Notes: generated by a model from the letters alone, not told the origin. DNA of 64,000 nt from Terrimonas ginsenosidimutans (GCF_022012415.1 NZ_JAKLTR010000012.1:1-64000), one strand, 5' to 3'. Counted from the first letter of the stretch, positions 17,132-26,619 are shown. Made by a program: numbers and translations.

Positions 17132-19451
17132 TGCTTATAAAATTTGCTGGTTTCTGTGGTGAACCGTTATTATTCCAGTAACGTTCATTTGAAAGATTAT
17201 TTCCTTTTAACGAGATCCGGAATTTTGGCGCATCATAAAAAATGGTGCTGCTCAACAGCGTGTACGCAGGGATCTTGAAAGAGTTGGCTGCATCAAACCA
17301 GGAAGCACCTGTATAATTCACACCTGCCCCGATCCCCAATCCTTTTATCTCGCCAGCCGGCACTGTATAGCTCACCCACATATTGCCGATATGGTTAGGG
17401 CTGAAAATAACATTCTTGTCTTTTAATGCAACTGCTGAGTTCACATATTTGTTCTCATTATAACCATAGCCGGCAACGATCGTCAATCCTTTAACCGGGC
17501 TTGCAATAATTTCGGCCTCTATACCACGGCTCCGTTGCGTTCCATCCTGACGGGTGAAATTCAGTCCGTTTACCAGTTCAGTCCTTGTCGAGTTCGTTAC
17601 ATCGATATTATAGAAGCTGACACTACCATTCAGATGAGTATTGAACAGATCGAATTTCACGCCTCCCTCCCATTGATTGCCATATTGCGGCTTCAATTCC
17701 AGGATCGTATTATCTGGTTGTGTAACGGGTGCGACATTCACAAAACCGTTCATATAGTTTCCAAACAGAGAGATGCGGTTGCGGATGATCTGATAAACAA
17801 GACCAAACTTCGGCGAAACGGAAGTCTGTTCATAGGCTCCGGTGTAGATCCCTGTTGCCGGCGCGTAAGTTCCTTTCGTCGAAAACCGGTCGACACGTAC
17901 ACTCAGCATCGCCATTAACTCTTCCGTAATATTTACAACGTCGGAAACATATACGCTTGCATTCCTGGACACCGTATTGGTAGCTGCAAAGCGGGTTGCT
18001 GAAGCGGCTTCGAGAGCCGGCACACTCATTACGCGTGTCGGCCGAAGAATATTGATAGTATCGAAATTAACGGTCGCACGATACAGTTCATTATAGTTAT
18101 AGTTGTAATCGATACCGGCTACCACGCGGTTTCGGATACCGGCGATCTTGAAATCGCCAATAAAATTCTGCTGGATCTCGATATTGCCGAATGTTTCCGG
18201 CGTCTGGTTTCTTACCACGCGGGCAAACATAGAATCATTGATCATGTTCAGCGCGGTCCAGTAAAGATCTTTATAGAAGCCTACGGAATACAAATAGTTA
18301 GTTTGGGATTTCCACTGATCAGATATTTTATACTCTATCTGCGCCTGCAGGTTATTGATACCGTTGTTAACATCAACGCTGTTGTTGATATAAGATTTCT
18401 TGTAATCCAGCGGAAGATCTTTGAAATTGCGCGCGGTGATATTTGCAAGATTTCCCAAACCGAATGAAACAACGGTATAGTTGCCTCTTGTCATTTCCAT
18501 ATCCAGGGTGAACTTCAAACGATCATTCACCTGGTAGGAGAAGGTTGGTGCAAACGTGTAGTTCTTATTAAATCCCTGATCCTGGAAACTTCCTTCCGAT
18601 TGGGCCGCTGCATTCATGCGCAGGAGTATGGTCTTCTCTTTATTCAGGGGTGTATTGATATCAGCCGTGATCCTTCCGAACTCGTAACTACCGGCAGCAA
18701 AACTGATCTCACCACCGAATTGGTCATACGGGCGTTTGGTGACATAATTGTATACTCCCCCAAAAGTAACGTTCCGGTTGCTGCCAAACAGGGTTCCTGA
18801 CGGGCCTTTGATCGATTCTATTCTTTCCAGTATCGCAGGATTCAGGGGCACGATCGCACTGGTCGCCATCCCATTCCTCATACCGATGGTAGTGGAAAAG
18901 CCACGCATGCTCAATCCCATTGATCCTCCGGCCGAAAAATTCGGTACAGCGCCGGGAATGTTCCGGAACAGATCGGTACGCTCGATGATCACCTGGTCTT
19001 GCATCAGTGCCCTGCCTACCACATTATATACCTGTGGATTTTCCAGGTTGCGCAAAGGCATGCGCGCAACATATTCGCTTGATTTGAAAACAAACTTGCT
19101 TTTGGAGCTTGTAACCGTTACTTCCTGCAGCTGACTGTTAGAGATCGTAACCTGCAGGTCTGCACTGGCGGCCTGATTTTCTACAATCTCCACCGGCTGA
19201 CGCAGTGTTTCATAACCAATAAGGGAAACCTCAAGTTGTTGTGCCCCCACCGGTACCTTATTGATTGAAAAATATCCGCCTTCATCACTGATCGCATTCC
19301 GGTCAGTGCCGATAACAATAATGGAAACAAAAGCAGCCGGTTGATTATCCTTTGTGGTAACACGTCCTTTCACAGAGCCAGTCGATGTATTTTTCTGCGC
19401 AACCCCTACCATCGGTAGTAGTGCGAAGAACAGGTACAGGATCTTCTTCAT
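17112..19451 (-). CDS. TonB-dependent siderophore-type receptor
   Basis: 779 aa. It has a Sec signal (ending GVAQ), an N-terminal carboxypeptidase-regulatory-like domain (GSVKGRVTTKDNQPAAFVSIIV to VSLIGYET, about 24-100), and a plug domain (NVVGRALMQDQVI, GMRNGMATS, ILERIESIKGPSGTLFGS). A 22-strand-type barrel follows and ends in aromatic FKF. The plug and barrel resemble FhuA/FecA-like siderophore receptors rather than SusC. It imports ferric siderophores across the outer membrane using TonB energy; the ligand is unknown. The PepSY membrane gene overlaps its 3' end, supporting an iron-uptake operon. No Fur-like operator was identified in the 150-base upstream gap. Confidence 0.9.
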   Translation of the reverse strand: MKKILYLFFALLPMVGVAQKNTSTGSVKGRVTTKDNQPAAFVSIIVIGTDRNAISDEGGYFSINKVPVGAQQLEVSLIGYETLRQPVEIVENQAASADLQVTISNSQLQEVTVTSSKSKFVFKSSEYVARMPLRNLENPQVYNVVGRALMQDQVIIERTDLFRNIPGAVPNFSAGGSMGLSMRGFSTTIGMRNGMATSAIVPLNPAILERIESIKGPSGTLFGSNRNVTFGGVYNYVTKRPYDQFGGEISFAAGSYEFGRITADINTPLNKEKTILLRMNAAAQSEGSFQDQGFNKNYTFAPTFSYQVNDRLKFTLDMEMTRGNYTVVSFGLGNLANITARNFKDLPLDYKKSYINNSVDVNNGINNLQAQIEYKISDQWKSQTNYLYSVGFYKDLYWTALNMINDSMFARVVRNQTPETFGNIEIQQNFIGDFKIAGIRNRVVAGIDYNYNYNELYRATVNFDTINILRPTRVMSVPALEAASATRFAATNTVSRNASVYVSDVVNITEELMAMLSVRVDRFSTKGTYAPATGIYTGAYEQTSVSPKFGLVYQIIRNRISLFGNYMNGFVNVAPVTQPDNTILELKPQYGNQWEGGVKFDLFNTHLNGSVSFYNIDVTNSTRTELVNGLNFTRQDGTQRSRGIEAEIIASPVKGLTIVAGYGYNENKYVNSAVALKDKNVIFSPNHIGNMWVSYTVPAGEIKGLGIGAGVNYTGASWFDAANSFKIPAYTLLSSTIFYDAPKFRISLKGNNLSNERYWNNNGSPQKPANFISSVSFKF

Positions 19452-19601
19452 AACAGTCAGTAAATTTTTTGCAAATGTCCTGCATGATGATCTTGCTACC
19501 TTTACACATTAGGAAAACCGATTTACTAGATCGGGAAAACTGTTACTGCACAATAACGACTGTTAGTATTATCGTTAGATTATGACTAGGATTTTTATAC
19601 A

Positions 19602-21287
19602 CTATTCATACACCACTTTCAGCAATGACACCGCCTGCCTCGGCAACCTCACACTCAACTTCAACTCCCCATTCACCACTTTCTGCCCAGCTGGCTTTGT
19701 CAACATCTCCAACTGCCCTGCCTTTTCAAGCACCGCATACTGCTTCGGCGTTGGCGATTCCGGTGAGCCCATCTTCTTCCATACTTCATAGGAATTGCTA
19801 TGGTCCTGATCGATCCGGTAATGGAAGACCTTTACCTTCTTTGCCGGGATATTCTTCAGGGATAGCTCCACCAGCGCTTCCCCTTCTAAAATATCATCGT
19901 CATGATAATTCCAGAGCATTACGGCAGTTGCCTTTTTATCGGTGGATGCCAGGGCGTTTACATCCGTAGCTGTTCCCCGCACACCAGATTCCAGTATCGA
20001 CTTTGCATCATATGGCAGATCCCCGGAAACGCTTACCCGGTTTCCCGACATCATTCCCAGCATTCTGAAAACGTTCAGCACTGGCTTATCGACGCCATTG
20101 GTAGCAAGATCCCTGAAGCCATAGAACCAGGGCTGGTTCTCGAATTCAAAAGACCAGTTCACCGCACCGATGATATTCGTTCCATACGACTCATCGAGAT
20201 CCATGATCCTTGCAAGCGAAGCTGCCGTATAGCTGGAATACATGGTTCCATTCCTGTACGCATTCTGCGGATCAGTCTTCATACCGCAGGCCGCACATCC
20301 TTCAGGGTCGGATTCTCCTATAATGATCGGGATATTCTTCAATTCAGGAAAGGAACTGATGATCTTCAGATGCCTGTTCACATCTTTCAGCTGGTTGCTC
20401 ATCCCCATTCTCACCCTGTTATTGGTGAACGTCGGCCAACCTTTTGCATGGAAGGCGAGGAAATCGAATGGGGCGCCGGTCTTACCCGTTGCGGCATTCT
20501 TTTCATTAAGACAATGCGCAATGAATTTTCTCATAAACTCGCCCGCGCCGCCTGTCGCGTGCGGCCCACCCATCTTCGCAGTTGGCAATGCTCTTTTCAC
20601 CGCGTCGGCTGCATAATCATACATCTTGCAGTATGTCCCGATCTTATCCTCTACCATCAGGTAATATCCGTCGGCTTCATTCCAGAGTTCCCAGTACCAG
20701 GACTCTACTTCTTCCTTTCCATAGCGGTCCACGCAGTGTCTGACCCATTGATAGATCAGCTCTGCCCATTTATTATAATCCTTCGGAGGGTAGGCCCAAC
20801 CTGTGCAGATCTCCTTATAGTTGATCCCGGGCTTCCAGTAGTGCCTGTATGGCGTCGGATTGGTCGATAAGGCCTCGGGCATAAAACCGATCTGGGCGAG
20901 CGGTTTCATTTTACGCTGGATATAGGTATCAAAGATCGAATCGACGATCGTCCAGCTATAAACAGGGTTTCCATCTTTATCTTCCGTATACATATTGGTG
21001 GAACCCCATTTCAGGGCCGCAGCACCATCACCGGTGTTCATGAGATTATGAGCACGAACATAAACAGGTACCGGGCTTAATGCCGACAGCTCAGAAAGCA
21101 ATTTCCTGCCGTCTTTCATATAGGTATAATTCGGCTCGTCGTAGCCAAACCAGGCCCAGATCGGTTTCAGCGGGGATCTTTGCTTTGCAATGTCTACTTC
21201 GATGGGAACGACCTGGGTTTGGGCAAGCGCCGGAAAACAAAAAACAGGTAAGAGCAGAAGGGAGAATAAAAGCTTTTTCATAAACAA
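19602..21287 (-). CDS. GH39-family glycoside hydrolase (beta-xylosidase-like), secreted
   Basis: 561 aa with a Sec signal ending LAQ at about residue 23; a second ATG two codons in (21281) is an equally good start. The catalytic barrel shows the GH39 acid/base in ELWNEADGYY (Glu204) and the nucleophile in IIIGESDPEG (Glu325). A C-terminal beta domain with LWNYHDDD and FHYRIDQDHSNS completes the family layout. GH39 enzymes are mostly beta-xylosidases or alpha-iduronidases; secretion points to plant polysaccharide breakdown. It is transcribed away from the GH2/esterase block and is not in an operon with it. Confidence 0.88.
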   Translation of the reverse strand: MFMKKLLFSLLLLPVFCFPALAQTQVVPIEVDIAKQRSPLKPIWAWFGYDEPNYTYMKDGRKLLSELSALSPVPVYVRAHNLMNTGDGAAALKWGSTNMYTEDKDGNPVYSWTIVDSIFDTYIQRKMKPLAQIGFMPEALSTNPTPYRHYWKPGINYKEICTGWAYPPKDYNKWAELIYQWVRHCVDRYGKEEVESWYWELWNEADGYYLMVEDKIGTYCKMYDYAADAVKRALPTAKMGGPHATGGAGEFMRKFIAHCLNEKNAATGKTGAPFDFLAFHAKGWPTFTNNRVRMGMSNQLKDVNRHLKIISSFPELKNIPIIIGESDPEGCAACGMKTDPQNAYRNGTMYSSYTAASLARIMDLDESYGTNIIGAVNWSFEFENQPWFYGFRDLATNGVDKPVLNVFRMLGMMSGNRVSVSGDLPYDAKSILESGVRGTATDVNALASTDKKATAVMLWNYHDDDILEGEALVELSLKNIPAKKVKVFHYRIDQDHSNSYEVWKKMGSPESPTPKQYAVLEKAGQLEMLTKPAGQKVVNGELKLSVRLPRQAVSLLKVVYE

Positions 21288-21708
21288 GAGGAACGCATTT
21301 CGTTAAAATGGTCCGGTGAATTTAATTATTTTTTGCGCAGCCCGGGAGCAATGTTGCTTCCTCAGGAATCAACAGTTTGTTCTCCCATCCGGCAGCTTAT
21401 GCTGATTGCGGTTACGGAGTAGTAAAACCAGTCTAATCTCCTGGAGATCGATGAATGAAGAACGGCACTGGTGCCTGCAGCGCCACGGGCAGGAATAAAA
21501 GCTGTTTGCCTGTACCAAAAAACCTTGTCACAAAAACACACAAATAGAAAACCCTTTCGCCACCACGAAAGGGTTTTAACAGCTAAGACTGCTAACAAGC
21601 CACCATCTACAAACTTAATCAGTCAGAAGCTAATAATATGATTAGGAAACAACTATTTCAGCAATTAAGCATATTCACTTGTTTGTAAAAAACAAAACAC
21701 TTAGTTCT
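21288..21708. other. Gene-free stretch with a terminator hairpin
   Basis: No protein-like gene is seen. The minus-strand frame at 21362-21598 has an unlikely composition. The stretch holds the hairpin described at 21550-21577 and presumably the GH39 promoter. Confidence 0.45.
21550..21577 (-). terminator. Hairpin terminator
   Basis: AACCCTTTCG (21550-21559) pairs with CGAAAGGGTT (21566-21575) over a six-base loop. T-rich bases follow on either strand, so it could act in both directions. It lies 130 bases past the small minus-strand gene ending at 21709. Confidence 0.6.
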
Positions 21709-21903
21709 TTATGTTTTTGGTGAATCGTCATGGGTATCATTTGACTTATCCAACAAAGCATCTGCATCCTGGTGTAAAGCCTGCAACTGCTCGCAGGTCT
21801 TTTTAGACTCTTCCTTCAATTCGCGGCTCTTCTCGATCAGCTGATCGATCGTTGGCTTATCCGGAGTGAATGGTGAAGATATTTTATCATTCATAACGTG
21901 CAT
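21709..21903 (-). CDS. Small coiled-coil protein of unknown function
   Basis: 64 aa, or 61 from the ATG at 21894. Not recognised. It is almost entirely helical with heptad spacing (TIDQLIEKSRELKEESKKT, then EQLQALHQDADALLDK) and an acidic, disordered C-terminus (SNDTHDDSPKT). It has no export signal. The low-complexity charged composition resembles small cytoplasmic accessory proteins of Bacteroidota. It is divergent from the plus-strand block that begins at 22129. Confidence 0.5.
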   Translation of the reverse strand: MHVMNDKISSPFTPDKPTIDQLIEKSRELKEESKKTCEQLQALHQDADALLDKSNDTHDDSPKT

Positions 21904-22066
21904 TTTGACTCAACAAATAGGCTGAATGACGTTACTGAACAATAATGGAGCCACGTGCACTGTCCTGGCATTAAAATGACGAAAGAAAGAGGATAAAGGT
22001 AGATATGCCGGTAACTTTCAGGGTTTTCCATGAATCCGAACAAATCTAATCACGCCCCAATGAGAA

Positions 22067-22074
22067 TACTTTTG
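22067..22074 (+). promoter_or_regulatory. TAnnTTTG -7 box ahead of the 22129-26596 block
   Basis: TACTTTTG fits the Bacteroidota -7 consensus and lies 55 bases before the first ATG of the block. I could not find a matching TTG at the usual spacing, so this is a partial match. Confidence 0.4.
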
Positions 22075-22128
22075 TTTTTCCCGCCATGCGCTCAATAGCA
22101 TAAATTCACCTACATTAAAACCTTAACT

Positions 22129-22602
22129 ATGCCACAACATTCATCCTCAGAACACGAACCAAAAGAGCTCAATGTCATCACACTCGAAGAAGCGATGACA
22201 AAAACAAATAACTGGCGCGAGGCGATCAAAAGCCAGTTTGATAATAGACCAGGCAAGGTCCCACATGGTTTCTACATCAGTCTAACTGATCTTACCGAGA
22301 TTGTGAACGATTTTAAGGATCACAAAGTGAATGGCCAGCCTAGACCTTGCGTTGGTGCACGTATTTATTTCACCCTCCCTGACGCAGTCGCTCCGGGAGG
22401 CAGTATTCCCGCTGACGCGATCTCCGGCATACTTGTCCCCTGCTATGAAGAAGCTATTCGTACCTCCAGTCAAACAAACAACGATTCTCTTTTCCGGGAC
22501 ATCATTGTTCCGGTAAAATCGGCTGTCAAAGGAGCATACTCGATCTATAATGTTACACAACCCTGTCCCCCTATGTGCGATCCCAATAGTCCCCTGGTAT
22601 AA
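22129..22602 (+). CDS. Unknown 157-aa protein paired with a membrane protein
   Basis: Not recognised by named family. 157 aa and soluble. Visible features are a helix with EEAMTKTNNWREAI, then GFYISLTDLTEIVNDF, a strand with VGARIYFTLPD, ILVPCYEEAI, and a Cys-containing tail (QPCPPMCDPNSP). My impression is that proteins of this NWR...LTEI...VGARIYF type occur in several Chitinophagaceae next to multi-TM proteins, as here, where the 7-TM gene begins 20 bases downstream. That recollection was not checked. It may act as a soluble partner of the membrane protein. Confidence 0.65.
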   Translation: MPQHSSSEHEPKELNVITLEEAMTKTNNWREAIKSQFDNRPGKVPHGFYISLTDLTEIVNDFKDHKVNGQPRPCVGARIYFTLPDAVAPGGSIPADAISGILVPCYEEAIRTSSQTNNDSLFRDIIVPVKSAVKGAYSIYNVTQPCPPMCDPNSPLV

Positions 22603-22622
22603 TTTTCTTACAACCAACCGGA

Positions 22623-23264
22623 ATGAAATACATATTCGCGGGAATAATTGTGCCAGCCAGCATTATTATTCCCGTTATCACGGCTATTGTAAAATGGCGC
22701 AAATGGAACAACGCGTTTGGGTTCATCTTTCTTTATCTGTGTTTCTCCCTCGCAGCCAATATTGCCTCGCATATCATGGCCAGGCATGGTATCAATAATA
22801 TGCCTTTGCTACATGCGGATACTATTATTGAAATGCTGCTGTTCGGTTTCTTCTTTATCAAACTATTTAAAGAACGCCGGGTGCGGCAGTTCATTGGTAT
22901 CTGCCTGGTACTTTTCTGCCTGTTTACTCTGATCAACTTCCTCTTTATTCAAAGCATATATCAATTCAATACCTATCCCAGGCCGGTTGAAGCGATCCTG
23001 ATCATCAGCTTCGCGCTGATCTACTGGTGGCAGGGAGATTTCGATCAGGTTTCGGAAGAAAGATGGACAGATATTCCCGTAAACTGGATCATCAGCGGCA
23101 TCCTGCTTTATTTCTCCAGTACGATGTTCCTGTTCATTTTCTCCAACTACCTGATCCATCAGTTCAGTAAACAGGCCAATATCTTTATCTGGAATCTTCA
23201 CGCAGCGATGGCGATGCTGATGTATTTACTTTTTTCTATCGGTTTTTATAAATGCAGGAAATGA
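22623..23264 (+). CDS. Seven-TM integral membrane protein of unknown function
   Basis: 213 aa with about seven hydrophobic segments spread along the chain, starting IFAGIIVPASIIIPVITAIV and ending with MLMYLLFSIGFY. Loops are short, and there is a conserved-looking HADTIIEMLLFGFF helix and a WWQGDF loop. No transporter signature is seen. The gene sits between the 157-aa protein (20-base gap) and a histidine kinase whose start overlaps its stop. A role as membrane sensor for that kinase is a reasonable inference, because the kinase has no sensor domain of its own. Confidence 0.7.
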   Translation: MKYIFAGIIVPASIIIPVITAIVKWRKWNNAFGFIFLYLCFSLAANIASHIMARHGINNMPLLHADTIIEMLLFGFFFIKLFKERRVRQFIGICLVLFCLFTLINFLFIQSIYQFNTYPRPVEAILIISFALIYWWQGDFDQVSEERWTDIPVNWIISGILLYFSSTMFLFIFSNYLIHQFSKQANIFIWNLHAAMAMLMYLLFSIGFYKCRK

Positions 23265-24097
23265 CAGACAATCTTTACATTCTCATCCTACTGGCAATGA
23301 CAGGCACAGCTATACTTGTGTTCTTCTTCATCCTCCTGCAAATGCGTCATCAGAACAGGATGCATAGCGGAAGAAGAAAGATGCAGGAAGCCGAAATACA
23401 ACATCAGAAAGAATTGCTCGAATCAGTCATCACTTCGCAGGAGGCGGAACGAAAACGGATCGGCATGGACCTTCATGATGAAATAGGCGCAGCATTGTCC
23501 GCGCTCCGCATCAATATCGAAAGAAAATCAGCGGAACTATCATATCCTGTTTTCTTTTCGCAATGCAAAACAGAGATCGATCAGATCATTGATAATATGC
23601 GCAACATCGCTCACCACCTGTCTCCCCGGATATCAGGCAGCTTCGGGCTTCATGATGCCATTCACGAGCTGGCGGATATGATCAACAAAACAGGGAAAAT
23701 AAAGATGCAGGTCCTTTTTGATGAAAACAAAATCCCCGTGTTTACCAATGAGCAATCGCCCATGGCGCTTTACCGCGTATTGGCGGAGCTCGTAAATAAC
23801 ACCCTGAAGCATGCATCGGCCAGCCAGATCATACTATCAGTTGAGATCAAGGACGGCAAAATGGAGTTGATCTACCAGGATAATGGCGATGGCCTGCAAA
23901 CCACTGATATGGGCAAACAGGGTATGGGTATGCGCAATATCGAAAGCCGCCTCAGTATTATCGGCGCTGGCTGGAAGTTAGCTCAACTACAGTTACAAGG
24001 CTATCAAATGATCATAAATGTACCGGTGGATACGCGCCATTTTAAACAACTCCAAAAACCAAACCCAGATGACCAGCATACGCATTGGACTGGTTGA
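23252..24097 (+). CDS. NarL-type sensor histidine kinase without a sensor domain
   Basis: 281 aa. A single N-terminal TM segment (ILILLAMTGTAILVFFFILL) leads into a coiled-coil and a HisKA_3 dimerisation domain with phospho-acceptor His75 (GMDLHDEIGA). The HATPase domain follows with an N box (AELVNNTLKHASA) and G boxes (DNGDGL, GMGMRNIESR). There is no periplasmic sensing domain. An alternative start at 23261 would give an ATGA overlap with the 7-TM gene. The LuxR-type regulator gene overlaps its 3' end by 29 bases, so the two form a matched pair. Confidence 0.9.
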   Translation: MQEMTDNLYILILLAMTGTAILVFFFILLQMRHQNRMHSGRRKMQEAEIQHQKELLESVITSQEAERKRIGMDLHDEIGAALSALRINIERKSAELSYPVFFSQCKTEIDQIIDNMRNIAHHLSPRISGSFGLHDAIHELADMINKTGKIKMQVLFDENKIPVFTNEQSPMALYRVLAELVNNTLKHASASQIILSVEIKDGKMELIYQDNGDGLQTTDMGKQGMGMRNIESRLSIIGAGWKLAQLQLQGYQMIINVPVDTRHFKQLQKPNPDDQHTHWTG

Positions 24098-24740
24098 TGA
24101 CCAGGTCCTTTTTCGCCAGGGGCTTTCAGCATTGATCCGCTCAGAACCAGGTTTTTTACTCATACTGGAAGCCGGAGACGGATCGGATTGCCTGCAGCAA
24201 CTGGCAAATACAAAGGAGTTGCCGGATATCATCCTTGCCGATATGGAAATGCCCGGCATGGACGGGATAGAGTTAAATGAACGCCTGCAAAAAGAATATC
24301 CCTCTGTTAAGATCATCGTCGTATCAGTACATACAACAGAAAGACTTATTGCAAGGATGATCGAACAGGGAGCTTCCGGATATCTTGCAAAAAATTGTGA
24401 TAAAGCGGAGTTGCTGATAGCGATCAAGACGGTTGCCTCAACAGGTTTCTATATAAATGCGCGGGTGTTAAAAGCGATACAAAACACATCAGCCATTCAT
24501 CATAATCAATCACTGAAAAATATGAATGGCATACCCGTGGAACTTTCTCCCCGGGAAAAAGAGATCCTGCTGCTGATCTGCAAAGAATACACAGCAGGAG
24601 AAATTGCCTCACAATTATTTTTAAGCGCCCGCACGGTAGAAGGACACCGTAATAACCTGCTGCAAAAAACCGGCAGGCGGAATACGGCCGGCCTCGTATT
24701 ATTTGCCGTCAAATACCATCTTCATGAAGTAACATTCTAA
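24069..24740 (+). CDS. NarL/LuxR-family response regulator
   Basis: 223 aa from the ATG at 24069, placing the first receiver strand (IRIGLVDDQ) at the start. Phospho-acceptor is Asp58 (IILADMEMPG), with the Lys in GYLAKN. A linker leads to a C-terminal LuxR/GerE HTH (ELSPREKEILLLICKEYTAGEIASQL, then LSARTVEGHRNNLLQKTGRRN). It binds DNA when phosphorylated by the overlapping kinase. Its targets are unknown; the protease gene about 200 bases downstream on the same strand is one candidate. Confidence 0.93.
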   Translation: MTSIRIGLVDDQVLFRQGLSALIRSEPGFLLILEAGDGSDCLQQLANTKELPDIILADMEMPGMDGIELNERLQKEYPSVKIIVVSVHTTERLIARMIEQGASGYLAKNCDKAELLIAIKTVASTGFYINARVLKAIQNTSAIHHNQSLKNMNGIPVELSPREKEILLLICKEYTAGEIASQLFLSARTVEGHRNNLLQKTGRRNTAGLVLFAVKYHLHEVTF

Positions 24741-24936
24741 CGATCACACTATTTACAGATCGCTTTGCGCCCCCGCAATACGGAAACGTCATCAGGTATT
24801 TCTACCTGTTCTGAATTAACGCATTTCTGCCTGCATAAAGCATTGGATTGCCCTGTACTTTGGACATCTGTTGCAGTTGACCCGCCCCTGCGGCAAACTG
24901 ATCAGTTAACCATTTTTTTACAGGAAAAATCTTTAT

Positions 24937-25674
24937 ATGCAAACGCTTTCCAAAAACAACTCGGACATTCATTTCCCCGGAAGCAAAATGACCCGGATCG
25001 TGGATACAACAAATTTCATCTTCCCTTTCATCTGCTTACTGCAAATAAAATTCGGATCTGGCATTAAGGGACATGCCACCGGCACATTGATCAACGGAAA
25101 ATATGTACTCACTGCTGCCCATAATGTACACAACAAACAATATGGAAAAGCTATTGAAGTGACCGTAATCCCTGGTCAGAATGGCGATCTGAAACCCTTT
25201 GGGGAATTCCAGATGGAAAGATTTTTTGTCCCGGATGAATATGCTGACGATCCGGCTTCTATTCCGGCTGAAGAAGAAAACATCGTGCAGGAAGATCATG
25301 TATATGATTATGCTTTGATCGAGTTAAAGGAAGCAGACAACAGGCAAAACCCACTATCCATTCATGTAGCGACAAACGAGGAACTCACCCAGGGAGATGC
25401 GTCGATCACCGGCTACCCTGGTGATAAACCAGCAGGCTCTATGTGGGAAGCATCAGGCCAGTTGCGCATTAAGAAGGAAGTTCCTGCATTGCTTTTCTAT
25501 CAGATCTCCACCTTCCGCGGTGACAGCGGTTCGGGCATCCAAAAGAATATCGATAAAAATTGTTTCATCACCGGCATACACGTGGCAGGTTCAAGTGAAG
25601 AGAACACCAATTTCGGTGTACGCATTACACAGGAAGTATCAGCGCGCATCAGCCAGTGGATGCAACAGAAATGA
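24937..25674 (+). CDS. V8/trypsin-like serine protease with no export signal
   Basis: 245 aa. The S1 catalytic triad is complete: His62 (VLTAAHNV), Asp124 (YDYALIEL) and Ser197 (FRGDSGSG), in the glutamyl-endopeptidase-like (V8) layout. The chain starts almost directly with the segment matching the mature enzyme (RIVDTTN), with only about 20 residues ahead and no Sec signal. It is therefore predicted to be cytoplasmic or exported by another route, which is unusual for this fold. The unknown 286-aa gene follows after 61 bases and shares the terminator at 26620-26660. Proteolytic activation of that partner is a hypothesis. Confidence 0.88.
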   Translation: MQTLSKNNSDIHFPGSKMTRIVDTTNFIFPFICLLQIKFGSGIKGHATGTLINGKYVLTAAHNVHNKQYGKAIEVTVIPGQNGDLKPFGEFQMERFFVPDEYADDPASIPAEEENIVQEDHVYDYALIELKEADNRQNPLSIHVATNEELTQGDASITGYPGDKPAGSMWEASGQLRIKKEVPALLFYQISTFRGDSGSGIQKNIDKNCFITGIHVAGSSEENTNFGVRITQEVSARISQWMQQK

Positions 25675-25735
25675 TAGCTGTCCGGTAAATAACATGTTCT
25701 AAAATTCTAATTTTTAACCATAAAACCTTAATAAA

Positions 25736-26596
25736 ATGGGACAAGGACCAACAATCCAGGAACTCGCGGACAAAGACACAGAATTCCGGAAATATCTTGC
25801 ACAGATCAATGACGAGGTGCAGGCGGATAAAACGAGGGATATTGATTCCCTGAAAGAAAAGATGACCGAATTCTATAAAGAAGGCGGGTGGAATGATCAT
25901 AAACCAATCATGCAGCTCGACAAAGTGGAGGTGCAACAGGTCTCATCCTGGTCACTTGATAACGTCACCAAGATGATCACCGCTGTTAAAGATGCTATCT
26001 TCGGAAATTCGGAACCTCCTGATGGCGTACAAATAGAGAAACCGGCAGAGTTGCTGCAATCCGTCGCACAGATGAGCAATCTTGGCCTGATGGTCATGAA
26101 CAAAGCATTTTCAGCAATCCAGGGAATCCTGCAGGCGTTTGCAACCGAAAGCTCCTACAAGGGATCGGCCATTCAGCGTATAGAGGTGATCGCTCCCGGT
26201 CTGACTTTGTTTATTTCCATCCGTTCCGACGTGTGGAGAAGCAAAGGCTTCTTTAACAATGATTCCATCGCTCAGTACCTGTTCGTGATCAGATCTCAAT
26301 TTTCACTTAAACAGGCTGGTGACCTGGCCGACTACAACGCACTAATCGGCTACCAGGAAGTGCATTCCGCTTTTGTAACCCGGTTAAAGGCTTTAGCCAA
26401 AGTGATCGCCGATCCGGCAACACCTTACAGGGCACTCCTGGAGCTGGAGGAAGAAATGGGATATTATGCTGAGCAGATCAGTGAACTACAGGCAATGATC
26501 AATGCACTGTCAAGTGAAAAGATCAGAAAACACCTCGCTGACGCGAAAGGCGCCATTCACGAACGGAGAAGGGCTGCCGCCTTACAGGAAGCTTAG
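25736..26596 (+). CDS. Unknown 286-aa protein paired with the protease
   Basis: Not recognised. 286 aa with no signal peptide. The N-terminal third is charged and helical (ELADKDTEFRKYLAQI). The centre has two hydrophobic helices (LLQSVAQMSNLGLMVMNKAF and AIQGILQAFA) followed by strand-like IEVIAPGLTLFISIRSDVW and SIAQYLFVIRSQFSL. The C-terminus is a long amphipathic helix ending in a basic tail (ERRRAA). The helix-then-strand order vaguely recalls alpha/beta cytolysins, but this is an impression without any motif support. It is probably cotranscribed with the upstream protease and ends at a strong terminator. Confidence 0.7.
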   Translation: MGQGPTIQELADKDTEFRKYLAQINDEVQADKTRDIDSLKEKMTEFYKEGGWNDHKPIMQLDKVEVQQVSSWSLDNVTKMITAVKDAIFGNSEPPDGVQIEKPAELLQSVAQMSNLGLMVMNKAFSAIQGILQAFATESSYKGSAIQRIEVIAPGLTLFISIRSDVWRSKGFFNNDSIAQYLFVIRSQFSLKQAGDLADYNALIGYQEVHSAFVTRLKALAKVIADPATPYRALLELEEEMGYYAEQISELQAMINALSSEKIRKHLADAKGAIHERRRAAALQEA

Positions 26597-26619
26597 AAAG
26601 TAGCATATGCTTAAACATA

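Noticed and set aside
19902-20870. Plus-strand 322-codon frame
   Set aside because: It is the antisense shadow of the GH39 gene, whose catalytic motifs are intact on the other strand.
25736-26596. Gasdermin identity for the protease partner
   Set aside because: Genomic context fits, but the sequence shows no gasdermin-like strands or C-terminal inhibitory peptide that I can recognise.
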